From NCBI GenBank assembly GCA_002084805.1, contig NBMC01000042.1, positions 1-64,000 of the forward strand: DNA of 64,000 nt. The letters run 5' to 3'. The notes under the pieces were generated by a model. That model did not search any database and was not told where the DNA came from. It was given only the letters and a program-made list of their open reading frames with translations. This stretch comes from Spirochaetaceae bacterium 4572_59 (GTDB taxonomy: Bacteria > Spirochaetota > Spirochaetia > DSM-2461). How positions within the stretch are numbered: the stretch's first letter is position 1; the number at the start of each line of letters is the position of its first letter. This document shows positions 36,912 to 45,364 of the stretch, piece after piece. A program made the translations under genes and the position numbers.

Positions 36912-37412
36912 TTACTCCTCTCTCTCTGTTTGGGGGGAAGGTCCAAAAAAGAGGCGCGCCTCTCTGATCAGAAACTGAACGGCATGAAGAGTTATCAGTC
37001 CGAATCCTACTGTAATAGCCAAATTGACATACATGGAAGGAATATTCAGAACAGCGGTTCTTTTCATGCTATTTGCATGGATCATTATGGTACTGAGATA
37101 TGTGATATATCCGTTAATCAGGACCATTAAAAAATTTATAATAATAGAGATCAGCTCTCTGATTCTTTCGGGGAAGAGCATGGTAATCAGATCTATACCT
37201 ATGTGAATTTTCTGCTTATATGCTGCTGCGGCACCGATAAAAACACTCCAGATAAAAGCGGTTGTGGCCACTTCCTCTACCCAGAATAAGCCGCCATGAA
37301 ATAGATATCTGAGAATAACGTTGATGATTACCACTGAAACGGTAATCAAGATAAAAAAAGCACTGAGAGTGACTTCTAAATTCTGAAGCATCTCTTTTAT
37401 TTTCTGTCCCAT
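36912..37412 (-). CDS. TRAP transporter small permease (DctQ family)
   Basis: A 166-residue membrane protein with four predicted helices and the DctQ signature NVILRYLFHGGLFWVEEVATTAFIW near residues 30-55. It forms the integral-membrane complex with the DctM subunit six bases downstream. Separated from the binding-protein gene by a terminator-like hairpin. Confidence 0.88.
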   Translation of the reverse strand: MGQKIKEMLQNLEVTLSAFFILITVSVVIINVILRYLFHGGLFWVEEVATTAFIWSVFIGAAAAYKQKIHIGIDLITMLFPERIRELISIIINFLMVLINGYITYLSTIMIHANSMKRTAVLNIPSMYVNLAITVGFGLITLHAVQFLIREARLFFGPSPQTEREE

Positions 37413-37423
37413 TGTACACCTAC

Positions 37424-37459
37424 TAAAAAAAAGCGCACAGAACCAGAAGGTCCGTGCGC
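37424..37459 (-). terminator. Terminator-like hairpin between dctP and dctQ
   Basis: On the minus strand GGCGCAC...GTGCGC (stem bases 37433-37459, with GACC/GGTT extending it) is followed by eight or more T. It resembles a full Rho-independent terminator, so readthrough must feed dctQM or they need their own promoter. Confidence 0.75.
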
Positions 37460-37471
37460 CGGAATTACTTA

Positions 37472-38491
37472 CTATTGTCGCATGGAATCCAGTTCTGAGA
37501 AAATGGATTCAAAGATACCGGGGGTCATGCCTTCCTGTTCTGCGTAAAGGGGAGCCAGAGCTTCTCTGAACGCGGCGCCATCTACGTCGTTGAACTTTAC
37601 ACCGTAGGATTCAAGTTCTTTTACAACACCGCCGTGCTGGGATTTCAGCAGGCTGACCATGTCTTTTGCACCTTTTGTAAACTCATTCTGAATAATCTGC
37701 TGATATTCAGCAGGGATGGATGCCCATACATCACTTGAAATATAAACACCGCAGGTTCCTAAAATATGATGTGTGTTGGCTACATTTTTAACCCGGCTTT
37801 CATATACTTTGGTTCCCAGGTTGGTAAACTCAGATCCTTCCAAACCATCTACAACACCCTGCTGTACAGCAGAAAGAGTTTCTCCCCAGGGAAGAGGAGT
37901 TGCTATGGCACCCATGGCAGAAATGGTATCAATATAAGATTTTGAACCGGGAGTTCTGAGTTTTACACCAGCCAGATCTGCAGGAGTTTTAACTACTTTA
38001 TCAGTTATAATATTTCTGAATCCATAAATATAATCCAGAGCAAGAATCTTGATCCCCTGTTCCTCAGCTTTAGCCATCATGTCCTGAACCAGTTTTTTCT
38101 GAGTCAGTTCAACGTACTCATCAAAACTCTGATAGAGCATGGGAGCATAGAGGGCTTTAAAGTCGGCTACATAGTCACCGATAAAAGAGGGATCTTCTAC
38201 GGAGATAAAGTTTGCTCCTCGAACAACCTGCTCAACTCCTTCCTTGTATGCTGGAAGCTGGGCCTGAGGGAAAGTCTGGATTTCAATAGCACCATTTGTT
38301 TTTTCCAGAATACTTGCAGCTACTTCATCCATAGAAATAGTAAGCTGTTCTGCGGGGCTGAATACATGGCTCAATTTCAGTACCAGTTTATAATCACTGG
38401 CATCTCCTGCTTCCTGTTCTCCATTGGCAAAAATAGCCACTGTTGAAAGCAATAAGATACTTATTACTGTTAATAATCTTTTTTTATGCAT
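37472..38491 (-). CDS. TRAP transporter substrate-binding protein (DctP family)
   Basis: A 339-residue periplasmic receptor with signal peptide KKRLLTVISILLLSTVAIFANG. DctP features: EIQTFPQAQLPAYKEGVEQVVRG (near 65-90), the carboxylate-binding arginine in GVKLRTPGSKSY (near 175) and QQGVVDGLEGSE (near 210). It heads the second TRAP operon. A DeoR regulator lies 212 bases upstream on the same strand, with the palindrome TGATCAAAATTGATCA in between. Cargo is presumably an organic acid. Confidence 0.92.
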   Translation of the reverse strand: MHKKRLLTVISILLLSTVAIFANGEQEAGDASDYKLVLKLSHVFSPAEQLTISMDEVAASILEKTNGAIEIQTFPQAQLPAYKEGVEQVVRGANFISVEDPSFIGDYVADFKALYAPMLYQSFDEYVELTQKKLVQDMMAKAEEQGIKILALDYIYGFRNIITDKVVKTPADLAGVKLRTPGSKSYIDTISAMGAIATPLPWGETLSAVQQGVVDGLEGSEFTNLGTKVYESRVKNVANTHHILGTCGVYISSDVWASIPAEYQQIIQNEFTKGAKDMVSLLKSQHGGVVKELESYGVKFNDVDGAAFREALAPLYAEQEGMTPGIFESIFSELDSMRQ

Positions 38492-38565
38492 CTGATTCTC
38501 CTCTTAACTAGATATGCAATTTATAAAGGGTATGTTTTCATAATGAATCAACCTCTTTTCTTCTG

Positions 38566-38581
38566 TGATCAAAATTGATCA
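38566..38581. promoter_or_regulatory. TGATCA palindrome upstream of second TRAP operon
   Basis: TGATCAAAATTGATCA, 7-bp perfect arms with a 2-base spacer, lies 75 bases before the dctP start. A related half (TGATCAAAAA, 39590-39599) lies upstream of the DeoR regulator. A shared DeoR operator is likely. Confidence 0.5.
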
Positions 38582-38703
38582 TAAAGGAACTTTAACCTGA
38601 TATATCGTGTGTGTCAAACTAAATCTGACAAAAAAAGATTGAATACGATCATGTAGAGCTATTAACATGAACTATCATGACCATTTTTTCAGTAGTCTCT
38701 GTC

Positions 38704-39501
38704 TTATAGCGGGTTGGTCTGAATAACTTTTATGCCCAGTTTTTCAAAATCTTTTATGTACTCCTTATCCAAAAACTTGTCGGTTATCAATGTATTGATT
38801 CTGTTGGTAGGAGACGTTATGTAGTCTGAGACTAATCCAATTTTCCTATGGTCTGCGACGATGATAACCTCTCCCCTTGTTCTGTTTATCATCAATCTTG
38901 TTGTCTCAGCTGCATGCTGCATGGGGCTTGTTAATCCATAGAGACAGCTAATACCGTGAACTCCAATAATAGCTTTATTGGCGTTCACCTGGTTCAGGAT
39001 ATCATTAGTGATGCCTCCGTAAAATGTATTAGACCGGGGATGATAGAGCCCCCCCGCCAGAATCAGCTCAATCTTTGAATTTTCAATCTGTCCGATACAG
39101 CCTGGATTTGTAGTTATTACTTTTACATTGATATTATTAATGTATCTGAAAATATGGTAGGTTGTGGAACCCCCATTGATAAATACGGTATCACCGTCAT
39201 TAATCAGCTCTGCGGCAATCCTGGCGATAGAATCCTTATTTTCCAGTTCCTGATCAGACCTGTTGTTGTAATTTACCTCTTGATATATGCGATGAATGGA
39301 AATCGCGCCGCCGTGAGTCCTTTCAAGGGAATTCTTTTTTTCAAGAATGGCCAAGTCTCTGCGGATCGTTATTTCCGAAACATTTAGTTTCTTACTTAAG
39401 GCTAGAACTCGAACATGACCGTCCCTTTGAACGAGTTCGTTTATTCTCTGTTGTCTTATGGCTTGAGATTGTAGCTGCTTAGTCTGATCATTATCTTTCA
39501 T
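38704..39501 (-). CDS. DeoR family transcriptional regulator
   Basis: A 265-residue regulator with an N-terminal DeoR helix-turn-helix (residues 12-60, VRVLALSKKLNVSEITIRRDLAILEKK) and a C-terminal DeoRC sugar-phosphate-isomerase-like sensor domain (GDTVFINGGSTTYH near 97-110; DKFLDKEYIKDFEKLGIKV at the end). The ATG at 39501 has no strong ribosome site. A TTG at 39537 is an alternative. It probably represses the TRAP operon downstream and responds to a phosphorylated intermediate. Confidence 0.87.
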   Translation of the reverse strand: MKDNDQTKQLQSQAIRQQRINELVQRDGHVRVLALSKKLNVSEITIRRDLAILEKKNSLERTHGGAISIHRIYQEVNYNNRSDQELENKDSIARIAAELINDGDTVFINGGSTTYHIFRYINNINVKVITTNPGCIGQIENSKIELILAGGLYHPRSNTFYGGITNDILNQVNANKAIIGVHGISCLYGLTSPMQHAAETTRLMINRTRGEVIIVADHRKIGLVSDYITSPTNRINTLITDKFLDKEYIKDFEKLGIKVIQTNPL

Positions 39502-39639
39502 AACGCTTATTATATTAGCAGTTTTAATAGGAAGCAACAGAGAGTTTAATTAAAAAATGGTTGCAAACGAACAAATTCATGGGTTATACTGATCAAAAAC
39601 GTTCATGTTTTTGAATCCTATAAGCAAAATGGAGACCCA

Positions 39640-40866
39640 ATGATTGATAACCTGCTGCAGGCAATGGAGAATGCTGTTGTTGCATTAAAAAAATATTCAT
39701 CTCGAAAAGTGACACTTCTTCATCATAATGATACTGATGGATTAAGTTCCGGTACGATTCTTTTAAATAGCTTAAATGAGACAGGCTATGAAGTTTCAAG
39801 GTTTTCTCTTGAAAAACCCTATCCTCAGGTTTTGAAAAAAGTCCTATTGCAAAAGAACCAGATTATAATATTTGCCGATTTTGCCGGTAAAATCGGTCCT
39901 CTTATCTCTAAGATGAATGAGGGGCGAAATCTTATTATCATTCTGGATCATCATCCTGCAGAAACAGTAGACGACGAGTCTGTATTTTCTCTGGATGGAG
40001 AATTGTTCGGATTGAAAGGAGATCGGGATATCTCAGCATCTGCTACATGCTATCTATTTGCAGATATTCTGTTGCAAAGTTTCGGATTAAGCGGGAAGCT
40101 ATATTCCCATCTTGGGGTTATTGGTGCAATAGGAGATGGATTTCTGGTTGACGGTTGTCTTTCGGGAGTGAATAGAGACGTTTTGAAAACAGCTGTGGAA
40201 CAGGATTTGATCCGAGTTGAGAAACTATCTTATGGAGAGAAATATTTCATTACTCTTGGAGCAAAAGAATATTCTGCTGATGATATCTGCCTTTCTCTTG
40301 ATACCGTTGGAGGGGTGGGATATTACAGTGACGGAACCGACAAGGGTATCAGTATTTGTCAATCCGGTTTGGATTCTGATATGTCTGAGTATGTGGAAAA
40401 GCTTATAAGAAAAAAAGATAGTATATTCAGTAATGAGTTGAAAAATCTGAAAAAGAATATCCAAACAACTGATAAACTGCAATGGTTTAATGTTGAAAAT
40501 CGTTTTCAGCCTATGGGAGTCAAGATGATTGGTGTTTTTTGTACTATACTCAAGGACATGGATTTTCTTGATCGGTCAAAATATCTGGCTGGCTTTCAGC
40601 AGGTTCCGGATATGGTTCCCGGATTTGGTGATATTGATTTCAATGCAACTAAAATTTCTATGAGAGTATCCGGAGAATTAACAGATAAGATCAGATCCGG
40701 TCAAATCCCTGGTTTAAGTAGTTTCCTCCCGGAAGCGACAGAACATCTTGGAGGATTTGCAGATGCCTGTCATGGGCTGTCTGCCGCAACAACTGTAAAG
40801 ATAGGGCAGGAAGAACTGCTTATAGAAGAAATAGAAAAAGTACTAAAAGTTAAGATGGAGATATAA
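39640..40866 (+). CDS. DHH family phosphoesterase
   Basis: A 408-residue cytoplasmic protein of the DHH superfamily (RecJ, NrnA, GdpP relatives). Metal-binding motifs are visible: HHNDTDGLSSG (motif I, near 27-37), FADFAGKIG (motif II, near 87-95) and LDHHPAE (motif III, near 107-113). A C-terminal DHHA1-like region ends with GGFADACHGLSAATTVKIG. Substrate could be short oligonucleotides or a nucleotide second messenger. It is followed with no gap by the mevalonate-kinase-like gene. Confidence 0.83.
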   Translation: MIDNLLQAMENAVVALKKYSSRKVTLLHHNDTDGLSSGTILLNSLNETGYEVSRFSLEKPYPQVLKKVLLQKNQIIIFADFAGKIGPLISKMNEGRNLIIILDHHPAETVDDESVFSLDGELFGLKGDRDISASATCYLFADILLQSFGLSGKLYSHLGVIGAIGDGFLVDGCLSGVNRDVLKTAVEQDLIRVEKLSYGEKYFITLGAKEYSADDICLSLDTVGGVGYYSDGTDKGISICQSGLDSDMSEYVEKLIRKKDSIFSNELKNLKKNIQTTDKLQWFNVENRFQPMGVKMIGVFCTILKDMDFLDRSKYLAGFQQVPDMVPGFGDIDFNATKISMRVSGELTDKIRSGQIPGLSSFLPEATEHLGGFADACHGLSAATTVKIGQEELLIEEIEKVLKVKMEI

Positions 40867-41721
40867 ATGAGTACAGGAAAAGGTTTTGGAAAAACAATTT
40901 TAATTGGTGATCAGTTTGTTTTATGGGAAGTTCCTGCCATTCTTTCGGCAATCCCTTTTGAAACAGAGTGTACGGTGGAACGGCTTGAAAGCGGATCCGG
41001 ATGGATTCTTGAAGATAACAGAATCGAAGTTCCAGGATATAAAAAAGCTAAAGAGAAAGACAGTTCTGCCTCTTTTGACAGAATGGTAGAGGTTATGGGG
41101 TTGGATCTGGAAAAGAACCCCATCAAGATAACTGTTGCAGGAGACCTTTTAGCCGGTAGCGGAGTTGGGGCCAGTGCAGCTATTTGTGTTTCCTTTGCCA
41201 GGGCCTGTAATCAGGAATTTTCTCTGGGTATGGATATCCTTGATATTAACCATGTTGCCTGGGAAGGGGAGTTCGGATATCACGGATTGCCCAGTGGATT
41301 GGATAATACTGTCTCCACCTATGGAGGTGTCATAAAATATCGGATCAAAGATGAAAATGCGGAACTCTTCAATCAGCGCCTTGCAACTGTAAAATCTCAG
41401 GTGGAAGATCTGGGACAAGCTCTTTCCAGGGGAGATCTGAAAGAAACCGGTCGGATAATGAATGAGAACCATAAGATTCTTATCGACATGGGGCTCTCTC
41501 ATGAAAAGCTTATTTCTCTGTGTGACAAAGCCAACTCTCTGGGAGCTTATGGCGCGAAAGTTACCGGTGGAGGCAGGGGCGGCTACATGGTAGCTCTTAC
41601 TCCCGGGAAAGAACTGCAGGACAAAGTGGCTGCTGCCTTTGAAGCGGAAGGAATCGCTACAATCAGGGCAACTATCGGAGGGAAACCAACCGACAGCACT
41701 TCTTTTCAAATTTTGAAATAG
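40867..41721 (+). CDS. Mevalonate kinase-like GHMP kinase with apparent internal deletion
   Basis: A 284-residue GHMP kinase closest to mevalonate kinase. Motif 1 region reads KTILIGDQFVLWEVPAI (normally GEHFVVYG-like), motif 2 AGDLLAGSGVGASAAI (near 90-106), the catalytic Asp sits in GLPSGLDNT (near 145) and motif 3 is KVTGGGRGGYMVAL (near 235). Between GGVIKYRIKDEN and AELFNQRLATVK about 35-45 residues usual for the family are missing, in frame. It ends with its own terminator. It may be an inactive or specialised kinase. Mevalonate pathway partners are not in the window. Confidence 0.75.
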   Translation: MSTGKGFGKTILIGDQFVLWEVPAILSAIPFETECTVERLESGSGWILEDNRIEVPGYKKAKEKDSSASFDRMVEVMGLDLEKNPIKITVAGDLLAGSGVGASAAICVSFARACNQEFSLGMDILDINHVAWEGEFGYHGLPSGLDNTVSTYGGVIKYRIKDENAELFNQRLATVKSQVEDLGQALSRGDLKETGRIMNENHKILIDMGLSHEKLISLCDKANSLGAYGAKVTGGGRGGYMVALTPGKELQDKVAAAFEAEGIATIRATIGGKPTDSTSFQILK

Positions 41722-41737
41722 TTTATCTGTTAAATAG

Positions 41738-41772
41738 TGCAGTTCCCGGAGGAAAGGGAACTGCATTTTTTT
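41738..41772 (+). terminator. Rho-independent terminator
   Basis: TGCAGTTCCC (41738-41747) and GGGAACTGCA (41756-41765) form a perfect 10-bp stem followed by seven T. It ends the DHH/mevalonate-kinase transcript. Confidence 0.9.
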
Positions 41773-41799
41773 ATTGAAAATGAACAATGGAGTAATGAT

Positions 41800-43446
41800 A
41801 TGACTGTCTGGAATATTTTTTCGCTGCTGGGTGGGCTTGCCATCTTTCTGTATGGAATGATGGAGATGAACAAACATTTGACATCTATTGCGGGTAGTAA
41901 AATGAAATCCATTATGCTGACTCTGACAAAAGGACCGGTCAGAGGTTACCTGACCGGCCTTGGAATCACTATTGTCAATCAATCCTCCTCGGCTACAACG
42001 GTACTGGAAGCGGCCCTTGTGGGAGCCGGGCTTCTAACATTTCAGCAGAGTCTTGCCGTAACCCTGGGCGCGGAGCTGGGATCCACTTTTCTTCCCCAGC
42101 TGATTGCGTTCCCTTCTATTACCAAGTTTGCGACTTTTATCATTTTTATAGGTTTTATGTTGCTGCTGACATCAAAATCAAAGAAAAATCGTCATATTGC
42201 CATGACTATCTTTACCTTTGGTCTTCTTTTCCTGGGGATGGATATGATGTCCTCCTCTCTGAAACCCCTAAGAACTTATGAACCCTTTATCAATCTGATG
42301 AGAAACATTGAAAACCCTATACTTGGAATCCTTCTAGGACTGGTATTTACAATGATTATTCAGTCTTCCGGAGCCACAACCAGTATTACCATTGCCATGG
42401 CCCTGTCAGGAACCATCTCTCTGGAGCAGGCAATTCCCATCAATCTGGGAGCTGCTGTGGGAACCTGTATTACCGCCGTTCTCGGCAGTATCACCCTGAA
42501 CTGGGAGGCAAAAAGATCCGCCTATATACATATACTGTTTCAGCTGATAGGAGCGCTATGGGTTTTTATCCTCCTGAGTATCCCCTTTCACGGGGAGAGG
42601 CTCTATATCTGGGGGGTTAAGTGGTTTACCCTGCATGTCCTTAGGACAGACAGCCTGGCCCGTCAGATTGCCATGGGTTTTACCTTTATGCCTGTGATCA
42701 ACCATCTCATTGTTTTTCCGAATCTCAAGCTGATCCTCCGCCTCTTTAACAAGATTTTTCCCGAGAGAGAAGCCCCAAAACCCTTCGGGCCCAAGTATAT
42801 TAAAAAGAGTCTGATCCAGAATGGTATCGAGATCTCTCTGATTATGACTAAAAAAGAGATTTTGAGGGTTGTCGACCTTCTCCATGAGATGATAATGGAG
42901 ATGAAAGATGCCTTTAGAAGCAAAGACTCCTCTAGCTTTGAAAGGGTCAGTGAAATGGACTCAAAGGTGGATACTCTTCATAGAATCATCATCCCTTTTC
43001 TGGCAAATCTTTCCCAGGAGGAGTTGACAGCAAAAGAGTCAGAGCAGTGTATGAACTATATGTACATACAGAATGAGCTGGAATCTATCGGCGATGTGAT
43101 AGATAAAAATATTATGAGTCTGGCTGAAAAGAAGATCGAACAGAACTTAGTTTTTTCAGAAGAGGGGTTTCATGAACTGGAACATCTTTTGTATCGGGTG
43201 AACCGGAACTTTGAAAATCTGACTCTGGCTCTGACGAATGATGATCTGGATATGGCGAAAGATGTTTTGGATGCTCATAAAAAGAAGGAAGAGGAAAAGT
43301 ACAAGAAACTGCATATTGAGCGCCTTTATAAGGGGCAGTCAGAATCTATTGCAACATCATCAGTACACTTGGATCTGATCTCCTATTTTTCAAGGATCAA
43401 CGGACATATTGCCTATATTGCAAAACGCCTGGTCCGCGTGTTATAG
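41800..43446 (+). CDS. Na+/phosphate cotransporter family protein with PhoU-like tail
   Basis: A 548-residue membrane protein. Two inverted Na_Pi_cotrans repeats carry the characteristic QSS motifs (IVNQSSSATTVLEAALVGAG near 58-77 and IIQSSGATTSITIAMALSG near 186-205), followed by a C-terminal PhoU-like helical domain (about 345-545). Such proteins (YjbB/NptA-like) move phosphate with sodium or mediate its efflux. The start at 41800 is supported by GGAG seven bases upstream. The last 34 bases overlap the convergent HAD gene. Its 3' end is duplicated exactly at 54317-54421. Confidence 0.88.
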   Translation: MTVWNIFSLLGGLAIFLYGMMEMNKHLTSIAGSKMKSIMLTLTKGPVRGYLTGLGITIVNQSSSATTVLEAALVGAGLLTFQQSLAVTLGAELGSTFLPQLIAFPSITKFATFIIFIGFMLLLTSKSKKNRHIAMTIFTFGLLFLGMDMMSSSLKPLRTYEPFINLMRNIENPILGILLGLVFTMIIQSSGATTSITIAMALSGTISLEQAIPINLGAAVGTCITAVLGSITLNWEAKRSAYIHILFQLIGALWVFILLSIPFHGERLYIWGVKWFTLHVLRTDSLARQIAMGFTFMPVINHLIVFPNLKLILRLFNKIFPEREAPKPFGPKYIKKSLIQNGIEISLIMTKKEILRVVDLLHEMIMEMKDAFRSKDSSSFERVSEMDSKVDTLHRIIIPFLANLSQEELTAKESEQCMNYMYIQNELESIGDVIDKNIMSLAEKKIEQNLVFSEEGFHELEHLLYRVNRNFENLTLALTNDDLDMAKDVLDAHKKKEEEKYKKLHIERLYKGQSESIATSSVHLDLISYFSRINGHIAYIAKRLVRVL

Positions 43447-43452
43447 AAATGT
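43348..43452. repeat. 105-bp direct repeat, copy 1
   Basis: Identical base for base to 54317-54421. It covers the last 33 codons of the Na/Pi transporter gene, its stop and six further bases, including the end of the convergent HAD gene. Confidence 0.95.
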
Positions 43453-44219
43453 CCGTCATGGTTATGATCAGGGGCAATCAGATCGGCCGCAGCCTTTACT
43501 TCATCTCCGGCATTCTTCATGGCCACGCCAATACCGGCCCGTCTGATCATCTCGATATCGTTATGATTATCACCGAAACAGATTACATTTTTTCTGTTAA
43601 AACCTAGAATCTTCTCCAGTTCTTCCAGAGCGGTTCCTTTGTTTACTCCCTCAGGAAGTATCTCCAGATAATTGGACTCGGACTGCACCAGGGCAGCGCC
43701 CCTCTTTCTGTCGCTGCGGAAATCCCGACGGAAAGCATCAAAACAGGAATTGTCTCCAATCATCAGAATTTTTGTAATTTTCTTCCTGGTCAGTTCACCT
43801 GTATCTCTCAGGATGCTGCACTCATAACCGTCACCCTTTTCAAATTCTCTGATAAAGGATGAACGGTCGAATACATAGGCCTCGCCCTCTGAATAAAGGA
43901 TATAATCCAGAGGATAGGTTTTCCGAAGCAGAAGGGCTCTGGTGATATCTTCTTCATGAAGATGCTTCTCCATAAGAACCTCCCCGCTGAGGGGGTGAAC
44001 AATCCTGGCACCGTTATAAAGGATCAGCGGAACCTGAATATTGAGCTCCCGACAGTAGGGAAGAGCAGACTTCTCAATCCTTCCAGTGGCCAGGGTAAAA
44101 GCGCCTCCCCCATCCTGAAAGGCTTTGATTGCCTTTCTGTTCAAGGGAGATATGCGTTTCTTACTGTCAACCAGAGTTCCGTCTATATCGCAAACGGCCA
44201 ACCTTGGCGATTCGTTCAA
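43413..44219 (-). CDS. Cof-type HAD-IIB phosphatase
   Basis: A 268-residue HAD-superfamily phosphatase. Motif I is CDIDGTLVDS (near 9-18), motif II TLATGR (near 37-42), and motifs III/IV appear as the conserved Lys (GVNKGTAL, near 188) and CFGDNHNDIEMI (near 208-219). A C2 cap domain lies between. Cof phosphatases act on sugar phosphates or similar small phosphoesters. It overlaps the start of the next upstream gene (ABC ATPase) by four bases, so it belongs to the AfuABC-like operon. A phosphatase there supports a phosphorylated cargo. Confidence 0.88.
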   Translation of the reverse strand: MNESPRLAVCDIDGTLVDSKKRISPLNRKAIKAFQDGGGAFTLATGRIEKSALPYCRELNIQVPLILYNGARIVHPLSGEVLMEKHLHEEDITRALLLRKTYPLDYILYSEGEAYVFDRSSFIREFEKGDGYECSILRDTGELTRKKITKILMIGDNSCFDAFRRDFRSDRKRGAALVQSESNYLEILPEGVNKGTALEELEKILGFNRKNVICFGDNHNDIEMIRRAGIGVAMKNAGDEVKAAADLIAPDHNHDGHFYNTRTRRFAI

Positions 44220-45358
44220 TCCATATCCTCCGGGAGTTCATCTAGAAGACGGACACTATTCAGGTCAAAACTGATACCCACGAATTCATTCACCTGAAAG
44301 GGCTCCTGTTCCTGAGGTCGGGGGGCTTCTATCCGGAGTTTTTTTTCTCCTAACAGAACATCATATTCCACAAAATTTCCAAAGAATACGGCTTTGGTGA
44401 TTCGACCTTCGTATAGACCTTTTCCTGCAGGACCGACTTTTACCGATTCAGGCCGAACGACAACAGTCATTCTGCCCTTTGTGCCATCATATGCTTTTCC
44501 CGGTGTTGGTAGGTAAAGTTTCTTTCCCAGAATTTCCACAATAGCTGAACCCTGAGACATTCCTTCTGACTGGCAGTCCAGAAAGTTGGATTTACCTATA
44601 AAATCGGCAACAAAGAGGGATGTCGGTTCATTATAGAGTTCTTTGGGTGACCCTTCCTGCATGATCTTTCCCTTGTTCATAAGAACAACCTTATCGGATA
44701 TAGCCATGGCCTCCGATTGATCGTGGGTAACATAGAGGCTAGTGATCCCTAAGCGTTTTTGCAGCGAACGCAGTTCATCCCGCATATATTCCCGCAGTTT
44801 TGCATCCAGATTGGATAGGGGTTCATCGAAGAGCAGGACCTTTGGCTCAATAACCACAGCTCTGGCCAGTGCAACACGCTGCTGCTGACCACCGGAGATA
44901 TTGGAAGGGAGCCGGTTTTCCAATCCTCTGATCTGCATAAGGTCAATAATCTGCTCGGTCCGTTCTTTAATTTCCTTTGGCGGAAGTTTTTGTATTTTCA
45001 ATCCATAACGGATATTATTATATACGGTCATATGGGGGAAGAGGGCGTAACTTTGAAACATCATGGCCATATCCCTTTTGTTAGGAGGAACACTCTCAAT
45101 GGAATCTTCTCCCAGAAGGAGAGAGCCGGAACTTATGCTTTCAAATCCTGCGACCATCCTCAGTGTCGTTGTTTTACCGCAACCGGAAGGGCCAAGAAGA
45201 GTCGTTAATTCTCCGGATTTTATATCCAGATTGATAGAATCTACAGCGGTAAACTCTCCCGATCCATCCAAGCTGGGGAATGTTTTGCTTATATTCTTGA
45301 GTTTCAGACTGCTGCTGCGGGCCTTTATCTGTTCTTCGATATTTTTATTTTCGCTCAT
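44216..45358 (-). CDS. ABC transporter ATP-binding protein (PotA/AfuC/FbpC type)
   Basis: A 380-residue ATPase with Walker A GPSGCGKTT (near 55-63), Q-loop, signature NISGGQQQRVALARA (near 152-166), Walker B VLLFDEPLSNLDA (near 175-187), switch His in VTHDQSEAM, and a C-terminal TOBE domain from about residue 285. It energises the permease six bases upstream. Since the UgpBAE-like operon at 49.4-52.4 kb has no ATPase, this subunit could serve both systems. Confidence 0.9.
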   Translation of the reverse strand: MSENKNIEEQIKARSSSLKLKNISKTFPSLDGSGEFTAVDSINLDIKSGELTTLLGPSGCGKTTTLRMVAGFESISSGSLLLGEDSIESVPPNKRDMAMMFQSYALFPHMTVYNNIRYGLKIQKLPPKEIKERTEQIIDLMQIRGLENRLPSNISGGQQQRVALARAVVIEPKVLLFDEPLSNLDAKLREYMRDELRSLQKRLGITSLYVTHDQSEAMAISDKVVLMNKGKIMQEGSPKELYNEPTSLFVADFIGKSNFLDCQSEGMSQGSAIVEILGKKLYLPTPGKAYDGTKGRMTVVVRPESVKVGPAGKGLYEGRITKAVFFGNFVEYDVLLGEKKLRIEAPRPQEQEPFQVNEFVGISFDLNSVRLLDELPEDMD

Positions 45359-45364
45359 TACTTA

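Noticed and set aside
41149-41982. Long minus-strand frame across the mevalonate-kinase/Na-Pi junction
   Set aside because: It covers a terminator and two conserved plus-strand genes and has no recognisable domain, so it is a shadow frame.
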